Shown here piece by piece: positions 1 through 6,746 of a DNA stretch of 13,008 nucleotides (its first letter is position 1; the number at the start of each line of letters is the position of its first letter). A program made the position numbers and the translations under genes. Below the pieces are notes generated by a model, which saw nothing but the letters and a program-made list of their open reading frames with translations, was not told where the DNA came from and ran no database searches. The DNA is from Sulfurimonas sp. (GTDB taxonomy: Bacteria; Campylobacterota; Campylobacteria; Campylobacterales; Sulfurimonadaceae). Where the stretch lies: NCBI GenBank assembly GCA_027063585.1, contig JAMORM010000008.1:1-13008 (forward strand), given 5' to 3'.

Positions 1-67
1 TACCACCGATACTTTTACCTGCTTTAATATCACGAGCAAATTGCTCTACATCTATTTCTATATTCAT
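1..67 (-). CDS. IS256-like (mutator family) transposase, N-terminal fragment cut by window edge
   Basis: An open frame on the minus strand starts with ATG at 67 and runs off the window after 22 codons. It begins MNIEIDVEQF and continues ARDIKAGKSIGG. An AAGGA-type ribosome site lies just upstream (minus strand, about 75-79). The pattern of a short acidic/hydrophobic start followed by an I-K-x-G-K-S segment matches what I know of IS256/mutator transposase N-termini, where a GKDG...PLIKQL segment would come next. The DDE catalytic residues would lie outside the window and cannot be checked. Support also comes from the repeat-like sequence just upstream, which resembles an IS256-family end. An unrelated small protein remains possible. 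Confidence 0.55.
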   Translation of the reverse strand, partial: MNIEIDVEQFARDIKAGKSIGG

Positions 68-124
68 TTCTGTGTCCTTGAGTATTTGTTATTTTACCCG
101 ATTGACACAGATTTTTGAACGGTC
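1..124 (-). mobile_element. End of an IS256-family insertion element (terminal repeat about 98-124)
   Basis: Read on the minus strand, about 124-98 is GGGACCGTTCAAAAATC followed by TGTGTCAATCGGG. This resembles IS256-family terminal inverted repeats, which often carry a GTTCAAAAATCTGTGT-like core. It sits about 30 nt upstream of the transposase-like ATG at 67, the normal spacing for such an end. The other terminus and the 8-9 bp target duplication are not in the window, so the exact border (about 123-125) is an estimate. The end lies within the 3' part of the maf reading frame. Confidence 0.5.
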
Positions 125-1984
125 CCCCAAAATTTCCACAATTTTATCAAGACTCATAAACAACCTGTATGACCATTCATAGTGAACTTTTATAAAATTA
201 ATTTTTTTAAGTTTAATTGCTTCTTTTGTATTTTCTCGCATAGTATTAATATTGAGGATATCAAATTCTAAATGATTTATATATGATGCTAAAAGAGTTG
301 AAAAAATATTTTGGAATGCTTTTGATTCATATTTTGATCGTACCTCTTCTATGTTATTATAAATTTTTTCAATCTCTTTCATATTTACATTACTCATTTC
401 TTCTTGATTATAATCTTTAATCTTATCTAAAAACATTTCTATTTTTTTAAATAATTTTTGAGCTTTTTTCTGAGTACTTTTAGCTATTTGAATTATTTCC
501 TTCTTTTTTTTCATATATTTTTGTACAGAAACCTGAATTTCTTCTTTTGTTGGATATTCAAGCACAATCTCTTCTTTAGGATTATCCATCTCTATATATT
601 TCTCACAAAATTCTTTAAATGGAATTTCTATAGTACCTGGTATACGTGCACCGCCTTCAGTGGCATTATAAGTTTTTTTATGTAAATGTTCATTAGCATA
701 TTTTATTTGAAAAGCAAAATCTTTAAGAAAAATATGCCAATATTTCATAGTTTTAACGGTACCTCTTCCCCCATAGGCTTCAATTTCACCAACCATCTTA
801 TCTGTACTTATTTCAGTTTCTCCAAGTACATGATTTTTAGAATGGCTACTGCCATCTTTTCCATAAGCCAAATCCTGTCCAATAAATACAAGATTTTCTA
901 TTTGACTGTTCATAAAAAAATTATACAAATAGTTTGCACAACTCATACCTCCGCCAAGGTACCCCCACTCATCAAACCCCAATATCTGATTATGCTTATC
1001 TGCCCTCATAAATATACTCAGTTTATCAGACTGTATATTTTTAAAAATATCTTCATGGCATACGGTTGCAAGAAGAACAACAGTATCTTTTTGAAACTCT
1101 CGGGAGGTTTGTTCATAAAATTTTGCTGTTAAAGACCCTCTCTCCATTGAAAGAACTATATCAGGTTGAATTCCCTCTTTTGCCAAAATTGGCAAGCTGG
1201 CATCTGCACACATAATTGTTATATTATTCATGACTTTTTTCAATTGAGGTAATTGTTTGTGTAAAGATGGACCGGTAGAGACTAAAACTATATTTTTTCT
1301 TTTTCCAATAGCGCTTACAACCCTGCTTAACGATGGAGTTTTTAACATATCAAGTATTCTATTGGTAGAATTTTTGAATCCATTAAGTGTATCCTCAAGA
1401 GAATCTCCCTGATGATGCAGCATCTGTTTAAATGTATGAAGTATTACCTTGTTAATTCGAACTATTTCCTGAGAATATTTATCATAATATGAGGAATAAA
1501 TATTTAAAGTGTATGATTTAAAATAGGATTTTGATTTTTCATCTAACCAAAAATTTATATTTGACTCATTTAAACTTGAAGATAATTTAATCCTTAGTCT
1601 ATTGTTCGCAATATATTCTGAGAGGTCAAATAAATTAAGAGCAATATATATAACCTCAAGTTCCGGTTCAAAAACCATAATAGTACGATGCTTGGGATTT
1701 ATTAGAAGTTTTTGATAGATAAGACTATCACCTAATCCGAAAAAGTATAATGACCTATAGTTATCATACTTTTCTAAATCTTCTAACATTTGCTTTTGTT
1801 GCTCATTTGATAAGTTTATTAATGAATTATCTCTTACATCAACAATATCCACATCTTTACTAGTATCATTTCGTAAAAAAACTTCAAAGTCTTTATTCGT
1901 TTGAATATCTTTTAATAATTGTCCTAGTTCATGATCTTTTGATTCTATTGCAGCTAAATTTTTTTCATATATAGTTTTGTGCAT
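89..1984 (-). CDS. maf: Motility accessory factor (Maf, DUF115) flagellin nonulosonic-acid glycosyltransferase
   Basis: This 631-residue protein matches the Maf/DUF115 (MptE-like) family, cytoplasmic enzymes that transfer pseudaminic or legionaminic acid to Ser/Thr of flagellin before export. The DUF115 core is about residues 210-390: STGPSL at 236-241, CADASLPIL at 259-267 with GIQPDIVLSMER at 271-282, and GQDLAYGKDGSSH at 369-381. NATEGGARIPGT (440-451) is another family-typical block. The C-terminal region (about 485-615) is Lys/Glu-rich and probably helical. No signal peptide or membrane segment is seen. The gene lies 110 nt downstream of flagellin on the same strand; its ribosome site is weak. 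Its DNA is very AT-rich (sampled lines 18-27% GC, against about 35-50% in topA and the antiporter), as is common for flagellar glycosylation genes. The last 11-12 residues (about 620-631, DRSKICVNRVK) appear to be encoded by an IS end, so the native C-terminus is probably lost or altered. Confidence 0.88.
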   Translation of the reverse strand: MHKTIYEKNLAAIESKDHELGQLLKDIQTNKDFEVFLRNDTSKDVDIVDVRDNSLINLSNEQQKQMLEDLEKYDNYRSLYFFGLGDSLIYQKLLINPKHRTIMVFEPELEVIYIALNLFDLSEYIANNRLRIKLSSSLNESNINFWLDEKSKSYFKSYTLNIYSSYYDKYSQEIVRINKVILHTFKQMLHHQGDSLEDTLNGFKNSTNRILDMLKTPSLSRVVSAIGKRKNIVLVSTGPSLHKQLPQLKKVMNNITIMCADASLPILAKEGIQPDIVLSMERGSLTAKFYEQTSREFQKDTVVLLATVCHEDIFKNIQSDKLSIFMRADKHNQILGFDEWGYLGGGMSCANYLYNFFMNSQIENLVFIGQDLAYGKDGSSHSKNHVLGETEISTDKMVGEIEAYGGRGTVKTMKYWHIFLKDFAFQIKYANEHLHKKTYNATEGGARIPGTIEIPFKEFCEKYIEMDNPKEEIVLEYPTKEEIQVSVQKYMKKKKEIIQIAKSTQKKAQKLFKKIEMFLDKIKDYNQEEMSNVNMKEIEKIYNNIEEVRSKYESKAFQNIFSTLLASYINHLEFDILNINTMRENTKEAIKLKKINFIKVHYEWSYRLFMSLDKIVEILGDRSKICVNRVK

Positions 1985-2060
1985 AAGTAAGCTTTATAAA
2001 TAAATTTATAAAATAAAAGCAAAAAACATACCAAATAATTGAAAAATGTAAGAAAGAAGG

Positions 2061-2086
2061 AAAGCTATTCCAAAGGGAATAGCTTT
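2061..2086 (-). terminator. Hairpin after flagellin, likely transcription terminator
   Basis: There is a perfect 11-bp inverted repeat (arms 2061-2071 and 2076-2086, AAAGCTATTCC with GGAATAGCTTT) and a 4-nt loop, 8 nt past the flagellin stop. On the minus strand the stem is followed by the T-rich but imperfect CCTTCTTTCTTAC. It probably stops or processes the abundant flagellin transcript and limits read-through into maf. Confidence 0.75.
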
Positions 2087-2094
2087 TTGCTCAT

Positions 2095-3540
2095 CTACTG
2101 AAGTAGACGAAGCACATTTTGTTGAACAGCATTAGCCTGACTCATTGCATATGAACCAGATTGTGCTAAAATATTAAGTTTTGCGAAATTTGCAGACTCA
2201 GCCGCAAAATCAACATCACGAATTTGAGATTCAGCCGCCGCAACATTTACTTGAGTTACACTGATATTACGTACAGTTGACTCAAGTTGATTCTGAGTAG
2301 AACCAATGTTTGAACGAATTTCATCAATTTGTTTTAAAGCAACATCCATGGTAAAAATAGTGTCTTCTGCTTTACTTCTTGTAGTAACGTCTGCCGTATT
2401 TGCAGGATTTTTAACACTATATGTTGTCGCCGTCAAACCAGTGTCAGTTACTGTACCACTGATAGATACCGCACTTGCAGAAGTTAATGTTAATGTACCA
2501 GAATTAAAAATATCAGCTGTATTATCACCTAAACCGACTAAAGCATTCGATGAAGTACCACCATTTGCATCTAATTTAATATCTGCACCATCATTTGCGG
2601 TAAGTACAAGTTTTCCGCTCTCAACTGTTGCAACAACTCCTGTTTGATTAGATACAGCGTTAATTGCATTTCTTAATGAACCATCTGCATCATTTGCAGA
2701 AAATGTAACATCACCTATATCAATACCATTAATCAATAAAGAAGCAGCTGTAGTATCTCCACTTACAAATGAACCGGCTGTAATAGCTGTGCTACCCGTC
2801 ACAACAGTTTCAGCAGTAGCGTGTACTCCTGTTGTGCCTTCAATACTATTTATCGCAGCAGCTTTTGCCCATGCAGAACCTGCTGAATAAGCAGTAGTAT
2901 TAGCACCAGGTTCTGTACTAGCGGCACTTGCCCCTGTTGTAGTACCATTTACCGCAAATGTTGAGTCAAATGCTGCTGCTGCAGTCGATGTATTGTCATT
3001 GACAGAATTACCTTCATAATTTACATGTGCACCGATTGCACTTGTCTGTACATTTCCAATACTAATATTTACAGTTTCATCTTTATATGCACCAATATGA
3101 AATGATTTATTTGCAAATGTACCATCTAATAATTGTTGGCCATTAAAAGATGTTGTCGTTGCAATATTTTGTGCTTCTTCAAGCAACTTATCAATATCTC
3201 TTTGAATTGCAGCACGAGAATCATTATTTTGACCATCAGAAGCAGCTTGGATAGATTTTGTTCTTACTGTGTTAATAATATTTTCATATTCATCTAGAGC
3301 ACCATCAGCGGTTTGCATAACACCAATCCCGTCATTTGCATTACGTACAGCTTGACCTAGACCACTTGACTGAGCTTTTAGCTGATTTGCAATAGCAAGA
3401 CCTGAAGCATCATCAGCTGCTGTATTGATACGAAGACCAGAACTTAATCTTTGTAATGATTTATCTAAACCCATGTTAGTTTGAGTCGCATTTCTGTGTG
3501 CATTCATTGCACCTATGTTTGTGTTAATTCTAAAACCCAT
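2095..3540 (-). CDS. flaA: Flagellin (major filament subunit)
   Basis: This 481-residue structural protein of the flagellar filament is exported by the flagellar type III apparatus and has no Sec signal and no cysteine. The N-terminal D0/D1 region (about 1-140) has GFRINTNIGAMNAHRNA and LSSGLRINTAADDASGLAI. The C-terminal D1/D0 region (about 385-481) ends in NVLRLLQ. Residues 90-103 (NTVRTKSIQAASDG) resemble the Campylobacterota form of the segment that, in enterobacteria, is recognised by TLR5. The central part (about 180-385) is Ala/Thr/Ser-rich, a likely target for O-glycosylation by the adjacent Maf. It includes a Flagellin_IN-like stretch at about 262-325 (LLINGIDIG, then NAINAVSNQTGVVATV). 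ATG is preceded by AAAGGA, a structured leader and a near-consensus sigma28 promoter. The symbol is chosen because flaA is the sigma28-driven flagellin in this phylum; a paralogue elsewhere cannot be excluded. Confidence 0.96.
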   Translation of the reverse strand: MGFRINTNIGAMNAHRNATQTNMGLDKSLQRLSSGLRINTAADDASGLAIANQLKAQSSGLGQAVRNANDGIGVMQTADGALDEYENIINTVRTKSIQAASDGQNNDSRAAIQRDIDKLLEEAQNIATTTSFNGQQLLDGTFANKSFHIGAYKDETVNISIGNVQTSAIGAHVNYEGNSVNDNTSTAAAAFDSTFAVNGTTTGASAASTEPGANTTAYSAGSAWAKAAAINSIEGTTGVHATAETVVTGSTAITAGSFVSGDTTAASLLINGIDIGDVTFSANDADGSLRNAINAVSNQTGVVATVESGKLVLTANDGADIKLDANGGTSSNALVGLGDNTADIFNSGTLTLTSASAVSISGTVTDTGLTATTYSVKNPANTADVTTRSKAEDTIFTMDVALKQIDEIRSNIGSTQNQLESTVRNISVTQVNVAAAESQIRDVDFAAESANFAKLNILAQSGSYAMSQANAVQQNVLRLLQ

Positions 3541-3557
3541 AATAAATCCTTTTCTAT

Positions 3558-3604
3558 GGAAGAGCCTTACACTCTTGTGTTTTTTATTTTATCTTTAGGC
3601 TTCC
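3558..3604 (-). promoter_or_regulatory. Stem-loop in the flagellin 5' leader, candidate CsrA target
   Basis: On the minus strand GGAAGCCT (plus 3604-3597) can pair with AGGCTCTTCC (3567-3558), leaving a 2-nt bulge. An adjacent small hairpin, ACAC-AAGA-GTGT (3580-3569), abuts the second arm. The leader carries AAGGA twice, at the first arm and at the ribosome site (3547-3551), about 50 nt apart. In Campylobacter jejuni the flaA leader is bound by CsrA and antagonised by FliW. By analogy this leader may be controlled the same way; that is inference from layout. Confidence 0.45.
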
Positions 3605-3622
3605 TTGCCCGAGACTGTAACA

Positions 3623-3649
3623 ATATCGTCACTCAAAAAAATAACTTTA
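3623..3649 (-). promoter_or_regulatory. Sigma28 (FliA) promoter of flagellin
   Basis: The minus strand reads TAAAGTTA (plus 3649-3642), 11 nt, then GACGATAT (3630-3623). This closely matches the FliA consensus TAAAGTTT-N11-GCCGATAA with exact spacing. The predicted start is near 3616, giving a leader of about 76 nt before the flagellin ATG. The site makes flagellin a late-class gene expressed after hook completion. Confidence 0.9.
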
Positions 3650-3750
3650 GAAAAATATATAAATTTTATTAAATTTTTACAATTTAATCTTTTTTCGCTA
3701 CACTTCCAAAATCAAAAACCAAATCACTATACTATATATAGGAAAACTAT

Positions 3751-5982
3751 TTGAAATTAATTATCGTCGAATCACCCGCAAAAGCTAGGACTATTAAGAA
3801 CTTTCTAGGCAAAGACTATGATGTTATTGCCTCCAAAGGGCATATTAGAGATTTGCCAAAATCCCGTTTTGGAATTACTCTAGATGAAGAAACTCACGAG
3901 CTTGTTCCCAAATACTCCGTAGCAAAAGAGAATGCGCCAACCGTTAAAGAGATAAAAGAAAAAGCCAAAAAGGCCGACACTATTTACATCGCAACCGATG
4001 AGGATCGCGAGGGGGAAGCTATAGGCTGGCATATAGCCCATGCTATAAAAAAAGATCCGCTTGAACTGCCACGTATTGTTTTTCACGAAATTACAAAAAC
4101 GGCTATAAAACATGCGCTTGAGTCTGCTAGAAGAATAGACATGGACATGGTTAATGCGCAACAGGCACGCCGTCTTCTTGACCGTATAGTCGGGTATAAA
4201 CTCTCTCCACTGCTTGCTTCAAAAATTCAAAAAGGTCTTTCCGGCGGACGTGTGCAAAGTTCGACACTCAAACTAGTTGTGGACCGTGAACGTGAAATTA
4301 AAGCCTTTGTTCCTCAAGAATACTGGAGCATTGACACGCTTTTCAAGCCAAATATTGAAGCAAACCTTATAAAGCACAAAGAAGAAAAGATTTCAAAACT
4401 CTCCATAGAGAACAAAGAAAAAGCAGAAGCAATTGTCCAAAGCGTTAAAAATGACAATTTCACTATTGCAAAAATAGAAACAAAGAAAAGAAAATCATCA
4501 ACACCACCGCCGTTTATGACATCAACACTGCAACAAACGGCTTCAAGCAAGCTCGGATTTACTCCAAAACGTACTATGATGATAGCTCAAACTCTCTATG
4601 AAGGTGTAAAAACTCCTGATGGAACTTCGGGTGTTATTACTTATATGAGAACAGATTCACTGAACCTCGCACAAGAAGCCGTTGGAGCTGTACGCGGTAT
4701 TATAGAAAATCGTTACGGGAAAAAATACCTGCCAAAAGCGCCAAAAGTTTATACTAAAAAATCTAAAGGCGCACAAGAAGCACACGAGGCTATACGCCCT
4801 ACCATGCTGCAATTTACTCCCGAAGTAGCGCAAAAATTTTTAAAAGCCGATGAAATCAAACTCTACCGTCTTATTTATGAGCGTTTTATGGCATGTCAAA
4901 TGGAAGATGCAATATTTGAGCAGCAAAGCATTATCTTTAAAGGCAAGGAAAACGAATACCGTGCAAGCGGCAGAAAGCTCATCTTTGACGGTTTTTATGC
5001 CGTAACTGGAACAGAAGATAAAGATAAACTGTTGCCGACACTCAAAGAGAGAGACAAAGCCGAAATTCAGAGTGTAAAACCTGAACAGCACTTTACTGAG
5101 CCGCCGTCTCGTTACTCAGAGGCAAGTTTGATTAAAAAGCTGGAGGCTGAGGGTGTAGGACGTCCATCAACCTATGCACCGACAATTGCAACACTCTCAA
5201 ACCGCACCTATGTAACCATAGAAAAAAAGCAGATTATACCAACTGAAATTGCTTTTACCGTTACCGAAATTTTAGAGAAAAACTTTCCAAATATTGTAGA
5301 TATTAATTTTACCGCTGAAATGGAAGAAGAACTTGATGAAATAGCCGAAGGCAAAGTTGACTGGCAAAAACTTCTACTGGAGTTTTATGAAAAATTTATG
5401 AAACAAATCGAGGCGGGCAAAGAAAATATTGTTTCTTTAAAACTTGCAAAACCGCTTGGACGCACCTGTCCTAAATGCGGGGAACATGAGTTACTTCTTA
5501 GAAGCGGACGTTTTGGAAACTTCATCGCATGCAGTGGTTTTCCTAAATGTAAATACACAGAGCAGTGTGATGAAGAAGGCAATCCGCAAGAGAAAAAAGA
5601 GACAACTGCAGATGAAAAATGTGACAAATGCGGTGCAGATATGATTGTAAAAAATGGTCGCAACGGAGAGTTTTTAGCCTGTTCAAACTACCCTGATTGC
5701 AAAAACACTAAAAGCATTAATGTCGAGGAAAAAGTGAGTGAAACGCCTTGTCCTGACTGTGGCGGTAAAATCAGCCTCAAAAACTCTCGCAGAGGACCTT
5801 TTTGGGGATGTGAAAATTATCCTGATTGTAAATTTATTTCTAAATTTGAGCCGACGACTATTAAATGTAAAGAAAAAGGATGCACAGGTGTTTTAGCTCC
5901 TCGTACATACAGAAACAAAGAAGTGTATGAGTGTGTGAAATGTAAAGCGCGTACACCAAGAGAAGAGATAGACAAGGCATAA
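3751..5982 (+). CDS. topA: DNA topoisomerase I (type IA, omega protein)
   Basis: This 743-residue cytoplasmic enzyme relaxes negative supercoils by transient single-strand cleavage. The TOPRIM domain (about 1-112) has LIIVESPAKA with Glu7 and the acidic triad in ATDEDREGEA (Asp83, Asp85, Glu87). GLSGGRVQSS is at 162-171. The catalytic tyrosine is Tyr298 in GVITYMRTDS. GVGRPSTYAPTIATL (468-482) and the AEMEEELDEIAEGK segment are intact. The tail carries four C4 zinc-ribbon units: Cys573/576/594/600, Cys624/627/644/650, Cys667/670/687/693 and Cys706/711/728/731. The start is TTG, placed by the conserved MKLIIVESPAKA N-terminus and by AGGA at 3740-3743. It is divergent from flagellin; a TATACT box (3728-3733) is a weak promoter candidate because it would leave almost no leader. 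The next gene lies 239 nt downstream, so topA is probably transcribed alone. Confidence 0.97.
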   Translation: MKLIIVESPAKARTIKNFLGKDYDVIASKGHIRDLPKSRFGITLDEETHELVPKYSVAKENAPTVKEIKEKAKKADTIYIATDEDREGEAIGWHIAHAIKKDPLELPRIVFHEITKTAIKHALESARRIDMDMVNAQQARRLLDRIVGYKLSPLLASKIQKGLSGGRVQSSTLKLVVDREREIKAFVPQEYWSIDTLFKPNIEANLIKHKEEKISKLSIENKEKAEAIVQSVKNDNFTIAKIETKKRKSSTPPPFMTSTLQQTASSKLGFTPKRTMMIAQTLYEGVKTPDGTSGVITYMRTDSLNLAQEAVGAVRGIIENRYGKKYLPKAPKVYTKKSKGAQEAHEAIRPTMLQFTPEVAQKFLKADEIKLYRLIYERFMACQMEDAIFEQQSIIFKGKENEYRASGRKLIFDGFYAVTGTEDKDKLLPTLKERDKAEIQSVKPEQHFTEPPSRYSEASLIKKLEAEGVGRPSTYAPTIATLSNRTYVTIEKKQIIPTEIAFTVTEILEKNFPNIVDINFTAEMEEELDEIAEGKVDWQKLLLEFYEKFMKQIEAGKENIVSLKLAKPLGRTCPKCGEHELLLRSGRFGNFIACSGFPKCKYTEQCDEEGNPQEKKETTADEKCDKCGADMIVKNGRNGEFLACSNYPDCKNTKSINVEEKVSETPCPDCGGKISLKNSRRGPFWGCENYPDCKFISKFEPTTIKCKEKGCTGVLAPRTYRNKEVYECVKCKARTPREEIDKA

Positions 5983-5992
5983 AAGCTACTCT

Positions 5993-6020
5993 CAGCCCAG
6001 GTTAAAACCTGGGTTCCGAA
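5993..6020 (+). repeat. REP-like palindromic repeat, copy 1
   Basis: The self-complementary core CCCAGGTTAAAACCTGGG (about 5996-6013) is followed by the tail TTCCGAA. It starts 11 nt after the topA stop. It is the inverted counterpart of copy 2 (27 of 28 positions), so the two could form a long stem with a 43-nt loop. No U-tract follows the stem, so it is not a typical intrinsic terminator. Confidence 0.85.
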
Positions 6021-6063
6021 AAACTTTATAAGTTTACACTGCAGTAAAGTATTCTTTTTGCTC

Positions 6064-6091
6064 TTCGGAACCTAGGTTTTAACCTGGGCTG
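6064..6091 (-). repeat. REP-like palindromic repeat, copy 2 (inverted to copy 1)
   Basis: The plus strand reads TTCGGAA then CCTAGGTTTTAACCTGGG and CTG, the reverse complement of copy 1 with one mismatch. Its own 18-nt palindrome keeps pairing through a T-G wobble at the third pair. The head extends to GCTCTTCGGAA (6060-6070), shared with copy 3. Confidence 0.85.
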
Positions 6092-6112
6092 TGCGTTATC
6101 AAAGCCTAAAAG

Positions 6113-6142
6113 GCAAGGTTAAAACCTTGCTTCCGAAGAGCC
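6113..6142 (+). repeat. REP-like palindromic repeat, copy 3
   Basis: The core GCAAGGTTAAAACCTTGC (6113-6130) is followed by TTCCGAAGAGCC, in the same orientation as copy 1. Compared with copy 1 it differs at base pairs 1/18 and 3/16 of the stem, and both changes are compensated, so pairing is kept. This points to selection on the folded form, as in REP/BIME elements moved by RAYT (TnpA-REP) transposases. Confidence 0.8.
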
Positions 6143-6158
6143 AAATATAGATAAAGTC

Positions 6159-6200
6159 AGGATCCAAAATTAAATACATCCACATTCTATTTTGAATCCT
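6159..6200. repeat. Inverted repeat upstream of the phosphodiesterase gene
   Basis: Arms AGGATCCAAAAT (6159-6170) and ATTTTGAATCCT (6189-6200) pair at 11 of 12 positions across an 18-nt spacer. It ends 21 nt before the next start codon. It could be a leader hairpin or protein-binding site for the yfcE-like/bioB operon; the sequence alone does not decide. Confidence 0.5.
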
Positions 6201-6221
6201 TAACAAAAGAGGGAACACAAA

Positions 6222-6746
6222 ATGAAAATAGGCATACTCTCCGACACCCATACCAAAGTTAAAAGAGCTAAAACAGCACTTGACTTTCTTATTCAAAACG
6301 GTGCTGAGTTTATTATACATGCCGGAGATATTGTTGAAAAAGAGATACTTGACCTGCTTGAAGAGTGCGGGAAAAAATATATAGCCGTATATGGGAACAA
6401 TGATGCCCATTTAGTTGCATATCACAACAAATACCATCTCGTTCAAGAGCCTTATTATTTTAAACTGGCAAATACAAAGTTTAAGCTTATGCACCTGCCA
6501 TTTTATATGAGCAATGATGCCGAAGTCATTATTTTTGGACATACGCATAAGTTTGAAGTGGAGTTTATCAAAGGGGTTCTTTTTTTAAATCCCGGTGAAG
6601 TATGTGCAAGAAACAAGCCTACTTCTGAATGTGCTATGCTTGAAGTACTCAAAGATGAATTTATAGTAAACTACTATACACAAAACAAAAAAGAAGAAAG
6701 TTACAGTATAAACAAAACTTTTTCATATAAAAGGCAAAAGCAGTGA
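6222..6746 (+). CDS. YfcE/MJ0936-type metallophosphoesterase
   Basis: This 174-residue protein belongs to the small bacterial/archaeal calcineurin-like phosphodiesterases (YfcE/MJ0936 group), cytoplasmic metal-dependent enzymes acting on phosphodiester bonds; the natural substrate is usually unknown. Metal-site motifs appear in order: SDTH (Asp8, His10), GD (Asp36), GNND (Asn59), His91 in LMHLPF, and GHTH (His107, His109), then LNPGE at 122-126. The usual glycine after the fifth-motif His is leucine, and that loop is short, so substrate choice may differ. ATG at 6222 gives the expected MKIGILSDTH start; AGAGG lies upstream. The stop overlaps the bioB GTG start (GTGA), implying translational coupling. 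The link with biotin synthesis is positional only. Confidence 0.88.
   Translation: MKIGILSDTHTKVKRAKTALDFLIQNGAEFIIHAGDIVEKEILDLLEECGKKYIAVYGNNDAHLVAYHNKYHLVQEPYYFKLANTKFKLMHLPFYMSNDAEVIIFGHTHKFEVEFIKGVLFLNPGEVCARNKPTSECAMLEVLKDEFIVNYYTQNKKEESYSINKTFSYKRQKQ

Noticed and set aside
458..1132. Two adjacent plus-strand open frames of 75 and 148 codons opposite maf
   Set aside because: They are antisense to a clear Maf gene, very rich in Phe/Ile/Tyr as expected from AT-rich antisense sequence, and have no recognisable domain.
2306..2647. 113-codon plus-strand frame opposite the flagellin variable region
   Set aside because: Its Val/Thr/Ser-rich translation mirrors the repetitive antisense of flagellin; no ribosome site or family resemblance.
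5993..6142. Possible CRISPR array because of three related repeats
   Set aside because: The copies alternate in orientation, have unequal spacing and differ in sequence; no leader or cas genes.
6099..6410. Minus-strand frame across the topA-phosphodiesterase gap
   Set aside because: It runs antisense into the conserved phosphodiesterase N-terminus and through the REP-like repeat; no supporting signals.
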